A DNA stretch of 64,000 nt from Crambe crambe (lineage: Eukaryota; Porifera; Demospongiae; Poecilosclerida; Crambeidae), in the NCBI GenBank assembly GCA_963924555.1, contig OZ004597.1, positions 5,649,404-5,713,403 on the forward strand. The letters run 5' to 3'. The notes under the pieces are model-generated. The model saw only the letters and a list, made by a program, of their open reading frames with translations. It did no database searches and had not been told where the DNA came from. Every line of letters begins with the position of its first letter. Position 1 is the stretch's first letter. The translations under genes and the position numbers were made by a program. This document shows positions 24,501-37,062 of the stretch, in pieces.

Positions 24501-26046
24501 CAAGGGTGTAGATAAGTTTTTTCAACTGGGGGGGCTAAATATGCATGCACGAATGTATATTATGTGTGAAATGCAGCACTGCATTATCTAGAGGGGTCCA
24601 GTGGCATGCTCCCCCGGGAAAATTTTGAATCTCAGGTGTTCTGAGATTGCTTCTTGTGTGATATGAGGTGATTACATCACTATTAATTTACTATATAACA
24701 GTACATACCAGGGACTGATCCAGGTAGGGGCCTAAGGGACCTGGGCCCCCCCCCCCCCCCCCCCCCCCCCTTTTCCATTACCATTAGCCACAGTATACTC
24801 ACTGCATGGTTCAATGTAGCTGTAGATATATTTATTGTGGTTTAAATGAAAGGTAATATACTTTGAGCCAGAGAAAGACTACATGTAGCTAGACAAGAAC
24901 AGAAGTATGAGCCAAAAATTTTCCATGTGCACAGGGCCGGAGCTAGCTATTTTATTGTGGTATGGCTTGTGACCACATACTGTGCAAAGTGCATCATCTT
25001 GGCCCAGAAAAAAAATTAGATTTTAGGGTGTCTCAGATTCAGTCTGGTGCAATATGGAGCATCAAATTTGTCAAAAATGATCTTAGTCTACCTTCTCTAC
25101 TACCAACAAATTAATTTGCAACTGAACTTGGATAAACTATCGGTTTCATCTGTGTGAATGTGCAGCACCATTAGGTTATTCAAAGCATCTCAGGTAAGGA
25201 CACTTGAGAATGCTAGTCTCTGAGTGATACAACTTTATTATATAATCATGAGCTTTTAAAAAGGGGTGAACAATAAATAGTGCCAAAATTTAGAAATCAC
25301 ATTGTGCACCCATGGTTCGCCATGCTTTCTTAAATCAGCTAGGCTATAGAATTACAACTTCATTGTGGGTGGATGAATACCACATAACTTGCAATTTCAA
25401 TCATTACTAGAGTAATGAAGTGTGAAATTGAAATTGCTGCAAGTTATGTGGTATTCATCCACCCACTAATTAGAGTAATGGAGTATGAAATTGCTGCAAG
25501 TTATGTGGTATTCATCCACCCACTAATTAATTAATGAAATACATTGGAACGGGATGTGGTGTGATCACAAATAATTTACACAATCTCACGGGTGAACACT
25601 TGCTAGCAAAACTTGTCTATACGGCCCTAAAGGACTGTTGAACATCAGACCCAGTGATATGCATCAGGTTTTTACAATGTGTTGCTCATTTGAGAGGGAC
25701 CCATTTCATCACTAGAGTTTCCACTACAGTTTTCTGGGTTTTGAAATAATTAATGATGCTTATGTTCATGCACTGAAATCCAACATCTTGATTGAGATAC
25801 TTCAAAGTTAACCATACATAATCAGGAGCTGATCCAGGGGCCATGGTGCAAGCACACGGCCCCCTCTTTCCAAAAACTCTGGATCAGCCCCTGCACTACA
25901 TGTACACAAGAACAAAACTGACCATTCCTTTACAGTTGCAAAATGAGTTCATCATATATAATACTAAATAATAAGATATACGATTCAAAAATTCTGGGGG
26001 GGCTTTAGCCCCCCAAGCCCCCCCCCCCCCCTTACCTACACCCTTG
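24501..26046. mobile_element. Non-autonomous TIR element CAAGGGTGTAG, TTACCA target duplication
   Basis: The left end CAAGGGTGTAGATAAG and right end CTTACCTACACCCTTG are inverted; both arms continue into a G-run/C-run and GGGGGGCT. The flanks repeat ttacca (24495-24500, 26047-26052). The 1,546 bp hold no transposase. Inside are a poly-C tract (24748-24777), a 65-bp tandem duplication with a further inverted copy (about 25365-25530), and a palindromic 70-bp insert with GCTGATCCAG ends (25823-25895). Confidence 0.7.
25365..25530. repeat. Tandem and inverted copies of a 65-bp unit
   Basis: The unit containing gaaattgctgcaagttatgt, continuing to ggtattcatccaccc, occurs twice head to tail (about 25420-25530), and part of it appears inverted at about 25368-25400. 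It forms a potential cruciform inside the TIR element. Confidence 0.7.
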
Positions 26047-27043
26047 TTACCAGGTGGGCATTGTTGAATATACATCTGTGCCTGTAGGATAATAGATGAT
26101 CGACCATAACAACGAACATGAATAATAAGTGTTGCACGTGTTTGGTGCCGAGGCAAAGTATACGGGCCTGCATGCTTCTGCAGTTGCAAGATTTGGAAAA
26201 CCGTAATAGTCACATGCAAATCTGGGTGCGAAAGGTTAATCAAATCATAGATATTAGCATAGATAGTAGACACGGAACAGGATTGGAAACTTAATACTAC
26301 CATGCGCGTGCTATCCGTGTTTGCCGGGAAATTTTGGCGCGAGATATGAATGCATAGTTACCACATAATAGTTAAGAATGAGTTCTGCAAAAGATATCAG
26401 AGCGAATATTAGTTTAGTAGCTTAATATTAGCTGGACTAGAGTGTTTCCATGTTGTGCTTTTATAAAAATAATAAAATTTAATATGAGACTAGATCTAGC
26501 TAGATAGTATAAATCTATGAGAGATTCAGTATCTCAAGTTTTGAAAGATGAAGAGTTTAGTCTTCCTCTCCAGCCATCTATAGATGCCCGTTCTTGTGCA
26601 GAGAGCTTTATGGAGTGGATAATAAAACATGATAATGCAAATAAATAATAGAAATGTAATAATAATAACTATTTAACCCATAGTTTAACACTGCAATCAA
26701 AAAAAAACTAACAGCTATGAATCAATATAACATATATCATCCGATAGACAAACTATTATACTACTAAAAGATATCAAACGCTTGACTTCTAAATTTATAT
26801 TAGTCCTGTTCTAGTCCCACAAATTGGTAGGCCTATAAAATCTTTAGCAACATATCCTACACCAAAAACAGTTATTACACTCTTTATTTCAGTCTATTCC
26901 AGTAAGAAACTTTACCTTCCAAACTTCTATAGGATAAAATTGCAAGAAAAACACTTGTACTCGTAGCTCTAGTCCCACAAAGTCTGTACCTCTCTTCCTC
27001 AGAAAATGTATTGCGACAATAGGGCTAAATTTTCTATATAATA

Positions 27044-27190
27044 GTTAGATAACGAGACCAAGGGATCTACGGTCTATTTAGAAACCTGAGAGCCCTGGGC
27101 TGTAGCGTCCCGAGCGCAGCGAGGGCGCTACTAAGGGCCCGAAGGTTTCTAAACAGACCGTAGATCCCGTTGGTCGAGGTGTCTAACTTA
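27044..27190. repeat. Long imperfect palindrome (hairpin element)
   Basis: The arm gttagataacgagaccaagg with ggatctacggtctatttaga is mirrored by tctaaacagaccgtagatcc and ttggtcgaggtgtctaac, around a GC-rich loop containing cgagcgcagcgagggcgc. It looks like a MITE-type hairpin. The GC content of the loop is well above that of the surroundings. Confidence 0.65.
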
Positions 27191-27498
27191 TTTAGACTAT
27201 AGCCAATCACTGGAGTTGTTTAACTTACTTCAACACGCACTTGGAAACAATAACCATGGTTTTTAAATGCAACAAACATGAATCAGAGCGCACCTAGAAA
27301 CAATAACCGTGGCCACCGCGATGCGTTGCTAGAATTGGACCAATTGGAATGACCATCTTTACCGGGTTTACCTAGGGCAAGTGAATTCTAAGTGCTATAA
27401 GGCGTGATTCTAAGTGCCATAAGGCGTGATTCTAAGTGAATAGAATTCACCAAATGGACCAATCAGATTCCTTGATTGTGACTAGCTATAGTCTAAGG
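27191..27498. mobile_element. MITE-like element with TTAGACTATAGC ends
   Basis: TTAGACTATAGC at about 27193 is mirrored by GCTATAGTCTAA at about 27487. The inside has two copies of ggcgtgattctaagtgc and a gaattc-centred palindrome. No coding frame. It lies 200 bp upstream of the ZMPSTE24 start codon. Confidence 0.5.
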
Positions 27499-27499
27499 T

Positions 27500-27696
27500 T
27501 ACAATGCGGATAGCATGCGCGAAATGTATTAGCTTAATGGGAGTGACGTCACATGACGTAGGCAGTTTCCAATCCTGTTCCGTGTCTAATATCTATGATC
27601 AAATTCATGAAGTTTATGTATTGCTACAGATATTCAAAGTCTGGGAAAAAAATTTGGGGGCGTGTCTAAGTGTCCACACACAAAAACGGAGACGAG
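27500..27696 (+). promoter_or_regulatory. Candidate ZMPSTE24 promoter with CRE-like site
   Basis: A perfect CRE/ATF palindrome TGACGTCA lies at 27544-27551 with a second half site TGACGTA at 27554, about 150 bp upstream of the predicted ATG at 27697. The segment 27500-27605 is partly repeated in inverted orientation at about 26236-26330 (shared gtttccaatcctgttccgtg), so part of it belongs to a repeat. Promoter function is inference. Confidence 0.4.
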
Positions 27697-30600
27697 ATGG
27701 AATATTTAGTTCCCTGCTTGGTTTTTGTTTGGTTAGCTTATCTCTGGAATACGTACCTCCAGTGGCGTCAGGTTAGTTAGTTTATCAGGCAGGACAGAAA
27801 TGGGCTAGTGGGCTTTAATGTAGTCTGTAGTCTGGTCATGGCAGTACACAACTAAGATTGCAAGATCATACTTTCTGAATCATTCTTATTTGTGTAGCGT
27901 GGAGTGTACCAGACTTGCTCTGGTGTTCCAGAGGAGCTGACAGACATAATGGACCAAGATACATTCAACAAGTCACGCTGCTACCAATTGGACAAAAGTT
28001 CTTTTTCTATGGCCCATGAACTCTTCAAGCAATTGGAATTCCTGGTAAGTTGAGTGATAACAGGTAGTCAAGGAAGCAATTACCGTACTCGATGGATTTA
28101 AAGCGCCACTTTATAATTTCTTTTTCTTTCTTTTGCACTTAAAGTGCCAAGCGCAATTGAATTATTTTGGGTGGCGCTTACTGATTTAAGGCTAACTTGA
28201 CATGATATCTTTGCACAAGTATTTCAAGAAGAGTTTTGAATCAGCCCCACTGACTGTTTCAGAAGGCCTACACAATAAGGCAGGAACAAGCCAGCCAAAA
28301 CAGAAGCGCCCAGTTGGTAGGCCTAGAAAGAGAACTAGAATTGATGAACCACCTGATCAGGCTAGTGTTCCAGTACCAGTACGGAGGCCTGAAGATCCTG
28401 TTGGAGACAGAGTTGGGGAGAAGGAAGCTGTTGTCACATCTCAGGCTACACCTTCATGTGAACAACAAAGTAAGTTAAAAACTAGACTAAATAGCTACTG
28501 GCCTTATGCTGTAGGTCCTACAAAACAAATGAGGACACGGTACACCAGGGCTCAAATGGCTAAAGTTGCATGCTATGCCAGGTTCCATGGGTCAAGAGCA
28601 GCAGCACGTCACTATTCTATTCATCATAAAAATGCTCAAGGTGGCTAAAAGAGGATCTTGATAAGGTTAAAATTACAAGGCGATCCAAACAAAAGAACAA
28701 GAAAGGACAAGGAAGGAAAGTAACATACCCACATGAGGTTGATGAAGAGTTAGCTATATAAATGGATTCTGGAAAAAAGAGAGGTAAACGTTTCAGCATA
28801 GATAAACGAGGGGAAAGGGATTGGCAACGCACTCCACTTCCTGTTATAGGCGCGCTTCGGATTATGAATAATTCATGATATTCACCACAGAATAGTAGCG
28901 CAATGCGCGCTAGGGTTGGATGGCTACTATGGCTAGTGCTAGTGCCTCTGTGAGTCTTGATGTCATACGTGGAGCTATCAAGACTGTGATTGCTGACAAC
29001 CAGGCTGTAGGTAGAAGTGTGAAGTCACTGCATTCCATGAACTGAGAGGCTTTTTCACCATTTTTACCTTCAAATTTTTTCATGGCCACATACCCACTAG
29101 CATATCTAATAGCATTTTCCTCCTCTGCCAAGATCGTAATTGTAGGCACGGCATTTTTTCCTGAATGCTCTGCTCTGAAATACTCCACCATCATGTAATT
29201 GAACAAGTGGCGGCTGATGGACTGATACTCTAATGCAGGAAGAGGTGGGATCCCAGCATCAGCACTCATCTTTTTCCAAATAGCAGGAAGTCTCCCAACC
29301 CTTACCAAGTGGAAGTTCTTCTGCACCTTCACTTTCATTGACCTGGTCTTCCTTCCACTAAAGCATGACTGCAAAGCAGAAATAACTTCAGTGTAGTCAG
29401 CACTGTCCGAAGCCAGCAAAAGGGGCCTCACTCAGATGTCAAATATAGGTGATGACGCTTCGTTTTATGACTACACAAAGAAGTGGGTTGAGAGTGTGAA
29501 CAGAGGAGGACTATTCCTTGTAAATGATAGCACTCTGAGGTTTTTCAAATCCATAGAAGTCAAGGTTCAAGAGTTATTGCCACATCACCTTGCCAAGTCT
29601 GGTGACAAGAAATCACTTATTCGCACAATAGTGAGTGACTCTGACATTGAATTCAACTGGTGCATGCTGTCTGTGGACATTAGAAAGGAAGAGGATGCTT
29701 CAGAGTTGCTACAGATAATAGTTGAGTCTTGGGTGACAATGAGAGGCTTTGCACTGACATCAATGTGGTTGGAAGAGTATAAGAGGGCTACAGCTAAAAA
29801 CGTGAAGAAAGGGAAGAGCCTTCATAAAGAACTACAGAAGGAGGAACAGACGGTGCAGAAAGGAACTGGGGGAGACATCCAAGAAGATATGCAGGAAGAA
29901 ATGGATGAAGAAATGGAGGAAACAGAAATACAAACACCTTGAATACTTAATAACTATTTAAATACTTTCTTTTGAAGCATGCCTCTTTTTCTGTATCATC
30001 AAATAGGCATCGCTTCCGACTGGAATTTCCACAAACTGGCATCAAGGCATGGCTACCCTGAACTCGAAGTGACTGGGCATTGTTAACACACGCTTGAACA
30101 GTGGGGTTTTGACTGTAGCCACCAGCAGCTCTTTGTCGGCCGAAGTAATTCTCGATTGGATCTTGAGAGAAACGCTCACTGAGCAGGTAGTGACCCGAGA
30201 CTTCAGGCCTCTTCAAAAGATAGCGGGTAAGTTCCACAAATGAGTTGACTGTATAATATTTAATTGATTATGATAGAGTATACTATTCGTTATACTGTGC
30301 TATACCTGTTACATGAAGTCCCTCTAGGGTCTCCCTGCTTAAGAGCATTTTTGTCTTCTCTGCATCTGAGAAGCCAATTCGTCCTTTGACAGAGTCATCC
30401 CACTCCTTGAGATACCCTAAGAAGTCTTTCTGTAACCACTAAAAATAAGCTAACATTAGTATTATAGCTACACACAGTGCTAATCATTTCTTACTGTCAA
30501 TCTATCATCATCGGCTTTGTAGTATGGCTTGAGGTTGGGTTTCTTCCGTTTGAAGTGTTCAACTTTATTCCGTCCATTCAAGCAATTGAAGAATGTAGCT

Positions 30601-33600
30601 ATCAAACATAGTACAGAACCTCTGGGTTTCAGCAGTTTGTGAATCACCACAAAATTCAAAACCCTTTGCCACACTGTTGCTTAAAACCTATACATAATAG
30701 GACATTCAAATTAACAAATACCTCTTTCTAGGCTTTGTTTCTACTTTAGTGGATACACTGACAATAGTAAAAATGAAGTGCATGCATGCTATATATAGTG
30801 ACATTAGTACACAGTGTACGTGCATGCATGCATGGATGCTATTATTGCTTGTGCCTTGTGTGTTTGTGGCCATGCCTGCTTATGCAGGAACAATGATGCT
30901 AACGAGCTTGTATTCCACACATACCTCTGCAGCAAGATCCTCCCTCATCCGACTGTATGAGGTCAACTGAACATGTTCTCTGCAGAGCTTCTTCAGAAAA
31001 AACAAACCTTGCGAGCACTTTGAAACACCACACTTGGCATCATACAAGTCCCACAAGTGTTTCCATGCTATAGTCTTCCCATTAATCTGTATGTTTTACA
31101 AGGCAAGTAAAATGTAGTGAATGCCTATTATAGCTGCATAATCTTACCCATAAATTCCTTGTTCCCTTCTCACTCAAATGTGACCAACAATTTCGGGTTG
31201 TCTTCATCAAATGTGGTACATCAGCAAAGAAGTAGATGAATCTCTCTTCAGTGACATAAATATTACAAGTCCGATAGGAGAGACCTCTTGAAGCAGCATG
31301 CATGCGGAAAAACTTTCTATTAGGAGAGCCTCCATCAGCAGTTAGAGCAACAACTTTCTTTCTAGTCTCTCAACTGCCTCCCACATGATAGAAAAAAGAT
31401 GTTCTCCAGCAACATCTTTAGTTGGAAAATGAGCAATAGGGAACTGCAAATCATTGAATACCCCCTAACCATCAGAGCCAGGATGTGAGTTGCAATCGGA
31501 CCATGAGAATCCTGGCTTGATTCAAGCTGTAGTAACTGGTCATACACATCATTCAAACCCAATGACATGAGAAGTGTTCTTGTCATATACTATGCTCTCC
31601 TTCACTTTCATCTCGTCAAATAGTATTGTAACATATTTTTGATGCTCTTCCAACGAATCCATCCCTACCTCCTTCATTAGCATCTGCTCCACCTCCACCT
31701 GGAAACCGGGTTTAGATTTTTAAAAATGAGTATAGTCTCTCAATGTCCTTTCAGAAGGAAGTTTGAGGAAACCAGATGTACGGAGAGAGTGATAGGCAGC
31801 TGATGAAAGTAGTTTTAAATTCAAACACCATTTAATCATGGTGGGATGCAATCACATTTGGCGTGCATTCCTCACTGTGGCACACTTCAGCTGTTCCTTC
31901 CAGAACAGATGCCTGAAGGTTCCAGGTGGAAATTTATCACTTATATTTGCATCATTATTTTGCATTATAGATAAAAGATCACCATGTAGGTTTGCATCAA
32001 CTTCAATGCCATTTCTTTCAGTGACATGCTCCATTTTCTCTGCCAATTTCTTAGCTAGCCTATCGGCACCAATAGCCTTCCTTTTAAGTGACTGTAGCTT
32101 GAAATTTTTTTGAGGTGTGTCCAAGTATCGATTATTAGTGAACTTGCTCAGTGAACCCAGCGACTGTGGAGAGCACGAAGTGTAGGCTCATAATTCTTAC
32201 ATTTGTCACATTTCAAACCATGAGTGAGTAGGTGGCAATCAACCGTTCGAATGGTGGTCAGAGGACTAGTTTCAAGAACAGCCATTGGTTGCTTCCTTGC
32301 TGATAAAAAGTTATCTTTTCTAGAGCGTGCCATGTCCAAATAGTGAGGTTGTGGGCTACCGGGACACAGTCGCTGAATCAAGGATGGAATAAAGTTTTAA
32401 GAAAGATGAGTGATTAAGGTGTTGGGGAATATCACACAGCAGGGCATTCGCTTGCTTTTCAACTTTGTGTCCAAACACTCCATGTCATATCTTGTTCAAC
32501 TATGAGAGACTGAGACACAAGAAGTGGTTCACTGGAAGAAGATGGGCCAGATGAAATTTACACAGACGTATTTTCTTCAGTGGAGTGGTGGTCTGATCAC
32601 TCCATGTGGGATTGAATGATGGTAGTGAGGAATAGAACTCACTAAAAACTATTGCTGGATCAGGTACATCAGAAATTGATACTTCTGCTGATAGAGTTGA
32701 GGATGATCCAGAAGGTGTTGATATCTCTGCTGCTGGTGGTGTCTCATCAGCCACTGGTTCATCTGCTACTGGTTCATTGGATGCCAGTTCATCCAATACC
32801 AGTTCACCAGCTACCAGTTCATCAGCAACAGGTTCATCAGCTGCAGGTTCACTAAGTACTTGCTCAGCAGGTACTCCCTACAGTATTATCAGTTTTGCTT
32901 TAATGTATATAGGCAGTCTTTATATACCTTCATTCGTCTTGTCTGTCTCTTCAACAGCCACTTTTTCTTTCTAGTCAACTGGAACTTTCTTGGCATCTCT
33001 GTGAATATATTATATGGCTATGTAATTTTGATTGCTCATGATAGTGCCCTCCACCACTGGCATCAGCTTAAATTTTGGTCCTAAAATTGTCCTCAGGTCA
33101 TTGCAGAACTCAGTGAGAGGGACTGAAACACTCCTGGTTACATGTAAGAACCCATAAATTAATTCAGCCTGAATATCTACCCAGTTACCTTCAGTGACCT
33201 ACTAAACATACTTTAGTATACTTATTTCAGCTTTAGCCCAGGCAGCAAAGGATCAGGAGGGACAGTAGTGATATTTTTGATCGAATCCAAGCAGGATCAT
33301 TGACAAAAAAAAGTATTCAATTTCTAAGCAGGCCAGGTTGTGCTGATGAGGCAACAAGGCCAGCTGCACTCGCATAAAAAATTAGAATGATTTCCTTAAA
33401 GGCTAAGGCATTGTCTTTAATCAAGCCTATACTTCAAGGCTTCTGATGGCTGGGTTCAAGGTTTTCATAGACGTTTCAATTTAGTAATGCGAGCATGAAC
33501 ATCTATTGCTCAGATGCTCCCTGCAGATCTCGAGAGCAAACTTACTAGACAGGAAGTGAAGTATATTCGGCAAAATGGTGATTTTCAATACTCCTATATT

Positions 33601-36600
33601 GCAAACATGGATGAAACCCCTATATATATGGATATGATACCAGGCAAAACCATTGATAAAAAGGGAAAGAAATCTACAAAGGTTCGCACTACCAAATCAG
33701 AAAAATGTCATGTTACTGCCAAACACCTCTCCAATAACTTCATCAATTTCTCTCCTGATCAAGTCATTTCTGATCAGTGCATCTTCATAGCCACCTAATG
33801 CATTGGATAGACCTCACAATACATTTCATTTGCCTCCACGATCCACTCAACAATGCGTTGTTTAGATGGCTTAGCTGGATTACCACTATTGGTATTCTGT
33901 AACATATAATCTTCCCATGAATGCCTCAAGTGGTTCTTGACTGGCTTGTTAATACTAACATCCAATGGCTGCAATACCGATGTTAATCCACCTGGAATGA
34001 CTATAATAGTAGTATTATACTGCTTGAATGAATCTTTTACAGCCTGAGTTGTATGAGCACTGAAACTGTCCAAAAAAAGTAAACTTGGGGCTTTTTCGGT
34101 GTACTTAATCCACACTTCCTTGATCCATTTCAGCATTTGTCCCTCATCAACCATGCTTTCTTTTGATAAGATATATAGCATTATTCGAGGTAACACCACG
34201 AATTGATCGAGCAGTTGTACCCTTAAATATCACCATTGGCGGCAACATGTCACCAGTTGCTGTACATGATAAGGCAGGGATGCTATGGGTTTTCAAGAAC
34301 CTCATTCAGATGGTGATTCATTTGAAAGTTCTGATGATGATGATGCTGATGACGATGTTCAAGGCAATGGTTCTGAAATTTCAGGTACAATTTCTACTTC
34401 AGCAGATTCAACGTCTAATCTAGAGCCATACTCCTTACTTATCGATAGTTCTGATGAACCAGATACAACTGCCACAGAATCAGATTCTATTTCAGCTCCT
34501 GAATTTGAACCATGGTCTGACAGTGATCACGATTTCTCATACTAATATATAGCAGCTAGCAATGATGATAAATGAAATGTTTAATCAAATAAGTTTGAAC
34601 TGTGCCTCTTCCAAAATTGTTCTAAGTTTAGCAATAATTAGTTTTTTCCCCTCTGAATGTATATATACAAGGGATCTCTAGTCCTCCTTCCAGAAGAACA
34701 GATCTCTGTTTATTTCCAGTGATTCTGCATGAGATTTCGGTTTCATCTCTGGCCAGGAAAACAAGTTTTTGATATTTCCCTTGGAATGTGCCCAACTACA
34801 CCAATGCCAGTCTTTATCACTGCTACAGCATATTGATCCTCAGGATTCCCATGCTCCCGTTCTGTAGTATGCACCTCACCTAAAAATTAACAATATCATT
34901 CTAGAGTAAACATATACCCATTTTAGTTACCTACAACAGGTGTCCAAAGTGATATATAAACATGAAATCCACGGACCACACTCACAATACTTGCTTCAAA
35001 TTAGTAGCAAGGCACCACGTATAGTAGAAAAAATTTTTTTAAACTTATAATTAGAGCTCGAACGTCACAGCTAATTAATTTTTCCTGGCACTTTAAATCC
35101 ATCGAGTAAGGTATATAACTGCTGGCCTCTAGATGTTCTGCTTGATGCAACTTTGAAATCATCATCCTCTGTGCTATATAGCTATTGTGTTAACAAAATG
35201 AATGAGCTAGGGCTAGACCAGGGTATGTATGTAAATTTTGCTGCAAATATCTCTTTAGGCAATAATTATTTTTGGGGGCATTCCTTCTGCTTGGAATATC
35301 TCAGGTGTTCTGATTGGTTACTATGGTTACAATCAGGACTATGAGGTAAGACTGGTCATGACTTGTGTTATGCTGAGTCAGCATATTTGATATCCATGTG
35401 AAGGTCTTGCAGTCAGTGACCTTTCTACTGGTGACATCAGTATATAGTGCCATTACTGGTCTTCCATGGATCATTTATTCAACTTTTGTTCTGGAAGAAA
35501 AACATGGCTTCAATAAGCAGGTCTGTTTTTAAGATAAAAGATTTGTCACTGAACTCTTGACTGCATTTTGTTACAGACGCCATGGTTCTTCTTCGAAGAT
35601 CAGGTGAAGAAGTTTGTGCTGAACTACATATTGATGAGTGCCAGCATGGCTGGTCTGATTGCCACCATCAAGACCATCAAGTGGGAAGGAGACTACTTCT
35701 ACATCTATGCCTGGCTATCTTTAGTAAGAGTAAGTCCCTAACTGCCATTAATCCCCCTGGGGGCAAGACCCCTATGTATGTATGTATGTATGTATGTATG
35801 TATGTATGTATGTATGTATGTGTACAAGTGACTATGATGACATATGGTGCAGGTCATGATGTTCATCTACCATGACTTCATTGCCCTGTATGATAAGTAC
35901 ACTCCCCTCCCTGAAGGTTCTTTGAGGACTGCCATTGAGAAACTAGCCTCATCCTTACAATTCCCTCTCAAGAAGCTGTTGGTGGTGGAGGGGTCAAAAA
36001 GGTCGGCTCACAGCAATGCCTACTTTTATGGCTTCTGGAATATTGTGTTATTTGATACATTGGTGGAAGAAGGGATTATGCCGTCCACCTCGTCAAAGGA
36101 AGCCACACACCCTGTTACTGAGAATGAGGAGGAGAGTAAACAGAATAGCAAGGAGAAGAAAGGCTGTAACACTGCAGAGATTCTGGGTGTCCTGGCACAT
36201 GAGCTGGGACATTGGAAACTCTCCCATAACATCATAAACTTGGTGATTGTTGAGGTTTGTCCATATGATGGGGCCCCTCCCCCAGTATTACTATGTATCG
36301 TTCTGTTTCTGTTTAGCTGAACTTGCTCTTCACACTTTTCTTGTTTGGGTACTTTATGAACCAGCAAGACCTGTATAACAGCTTTGGCTTCCCTTCCTCT
36401 CGTCCTGTCCTCATCGGTCTGATCCTTTTCTTTCAACTAATCTTCCTCCCTTACAATGAGGTTAGCCCCTTCTATCAGTAGTGCATTTACCCAATAGCCA
36501 ATGGCCCAAACCATGGTCATCATTTGGCAACAAAACTTCTTCTAGTGAGGATTAGTGATGTGCTTGCCCTGGCCTCATACCCAGGAAAAGAAAAGTCCTG

Positions 36601-37062
36601 CCCCTGTCATGTATGCATGTACCTCTGAGTAAATGACACTTTGGGATCAGCCACTTTGTCCTTTGTAGAGAGGTTGTCCTGAAGTTAAAAATGTACCAAT
36701 GCTATGGGAAAGGGGGCCAAAGAGCATCCTGGGAAGTTGTCCTTTCTTGAAGGGTCCTTTATCGGAGGTTCCACTGTATAAGAGAAATGGTGCTCTTCCT
36801 GAACATGACATAGCTCAGGCCAATGTACGTATATATTTTTCTGCAGGTGTTTTCCTTTCTGATGACCCAGTATGTTCGAAGATGCGAGTACCAAGCAGAC
36901 AGCTTTGCAGAAGGACTGGGTCATGCCAAGCCACTTTGCTCTGCTCTCATCAAACTCAACAAGGACAACCTCATAGCAGATCCCCTCTGTTCTGCTTTCC
37001 ACCACTCCCATCCTACACTCCTTGAACGGCTCAGAGCACTTAACACCAAGAAGACAGACTAA
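27697..37062 (+). CDS. ZMPSTE24: CAAX prenyl protease 1 homologue (ZMPSTE24/Ste24)
   Basis: Membrane zinc metalloprotease of the ER and inner nuclear membrane that removes the -AAX tripeptide of prenylated proteins and, in animals with lamin A, cleaves prelamin. Exons: 27697-27771, 27898-28044, 35259-35345, 35404-35520, 35577-35729, 35853-36254, 36317-36460, 36847-37062; 446 aa, close to the roughly 475 of vertebrates. The active site HELGH lies at residues 309-313 and the third ligand, in CEYQAD, is Glu389. FGGIP, GLPW, EEKHGFN and NAYFYGF are family landmarks. The start ATG gives a first hydrophobic helix ([16 protein letters not shown]). A few residues are missing after YFYGF relative to vertebrates. 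Intron 2 is 7.2 kb and filled by transposons, yet all junctions keep phase 0. Confidence 0.9.
28202..28830 (+). pseudogene. N-terminal part of pogo-like transposase (AT hook + HTH)
   Basis: The open frame runs from ATG 28202 to 28648 and has a classical AT hook (RPVGRPRKR, residues about 38-46) and a helix-turn-helix-like [17 protein letters not shown] frameshift near 28645 moves the continuing HTH homology to another frame ([11 protein letters not shown], then a stop near 28759). The continuation of the transposase lies 4.5 kb downstream, beyond the nested P-like element. Confidence 0.65.
28910..29945. pseudogene. Accessory transposon ORF, split by an inversion
   Basis: The minus-strand frame 28910-29431 ([31 protein letters not shown]) and plus-strand frame 29436-29942 ([45 protein letters not shown]) look like the two halves of one transposon-associated protein known from other invertebrate genomes. 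They now point away from each other from about 29433. The plus part ends 4 bp before the stop of the convergent P-like transposase. Function unknown. Confidence 0.5.
29947..33140 (-). pseudogene. P-element/THAP9-like transposase, decayed
   Basis: Fragments on the minus strand occur in the right order. An N-terminal block lies near 33060-33140 and an acidic repeat ([13 protein letters not shown]) near 32790. A Cys-containing block ([15 protein letters not shown]) lies at 32150-32380 and [20 protein letters not shown] at 31870. RTLRDYTHF lies near 31750, [12 protein letters not shown] near 31600, [14 protein letters not shown] near 31200 and the C-terminal [20 protein letters not shown] near 30150. 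These are hallmarks of the P superfamily (DDE nuclease with inserted GTP-binding region). Several frame breaks and stops separate them, some possibly introns. Confidence 0.75.
33741..34285 (-). pseudogene. Inverted C-terminal DDE part of the pogo-like transposase
   Basis: The minus strand encodes [18 protein letters not shown], then [13 protein letters not shown] (second catalytic Asp) and [20 protein letters not shown]. This block belongs directly after the plus-strand part that ends near 33735 (KCHVTA). An internal inversion of about 550 bp therefore splits the catalytic domain. Confidence 0.75.
35775..35822. repeat. (ATGT)n microsatellite
   Basis: A tetranucleotide tatg run in the ZMPSTE24 intron 35730-35852. 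It is open in several frames but flanked by clear splice sites. Confidence 0.95.

Larger units (their letters stand above)
28083..35111 (+). mobile_element. Pogo/Tigger-like transposon in ZMPSTE24 intron 2, interrupted
   Basis: The ends CCGTACTCGATGGATTTAAA (28083) and its inverted match ending at 35111 form the TIRs, flanked by TA on both sides (28081-28082, 35112-35113), as expected for Tc1/mariner/pogo insertions. Transposase parts: an AT-hook region RPVGRPRKR and HTH at 28202-28830 (+), a CENPB-type HTH piece [16 protein letters not shown] at about 33430 and the first catalytic Asp block [12 protein letters not shown] at 33600 (+). The rest of the DDE domain is inverted (33741-34285), followed by an acidic tail to 34545 (+). 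Stops and the internal inversion make it inactive. Confidence 0.8.

Noticed and set aside
25896-26303. Minus-strand 135-codon ORF as a gene
   Set aside because: It crosses the end of the TIR element 24501-26046 and its poly-C tract; the similar frame at 27504 comes from the inverted repeat.
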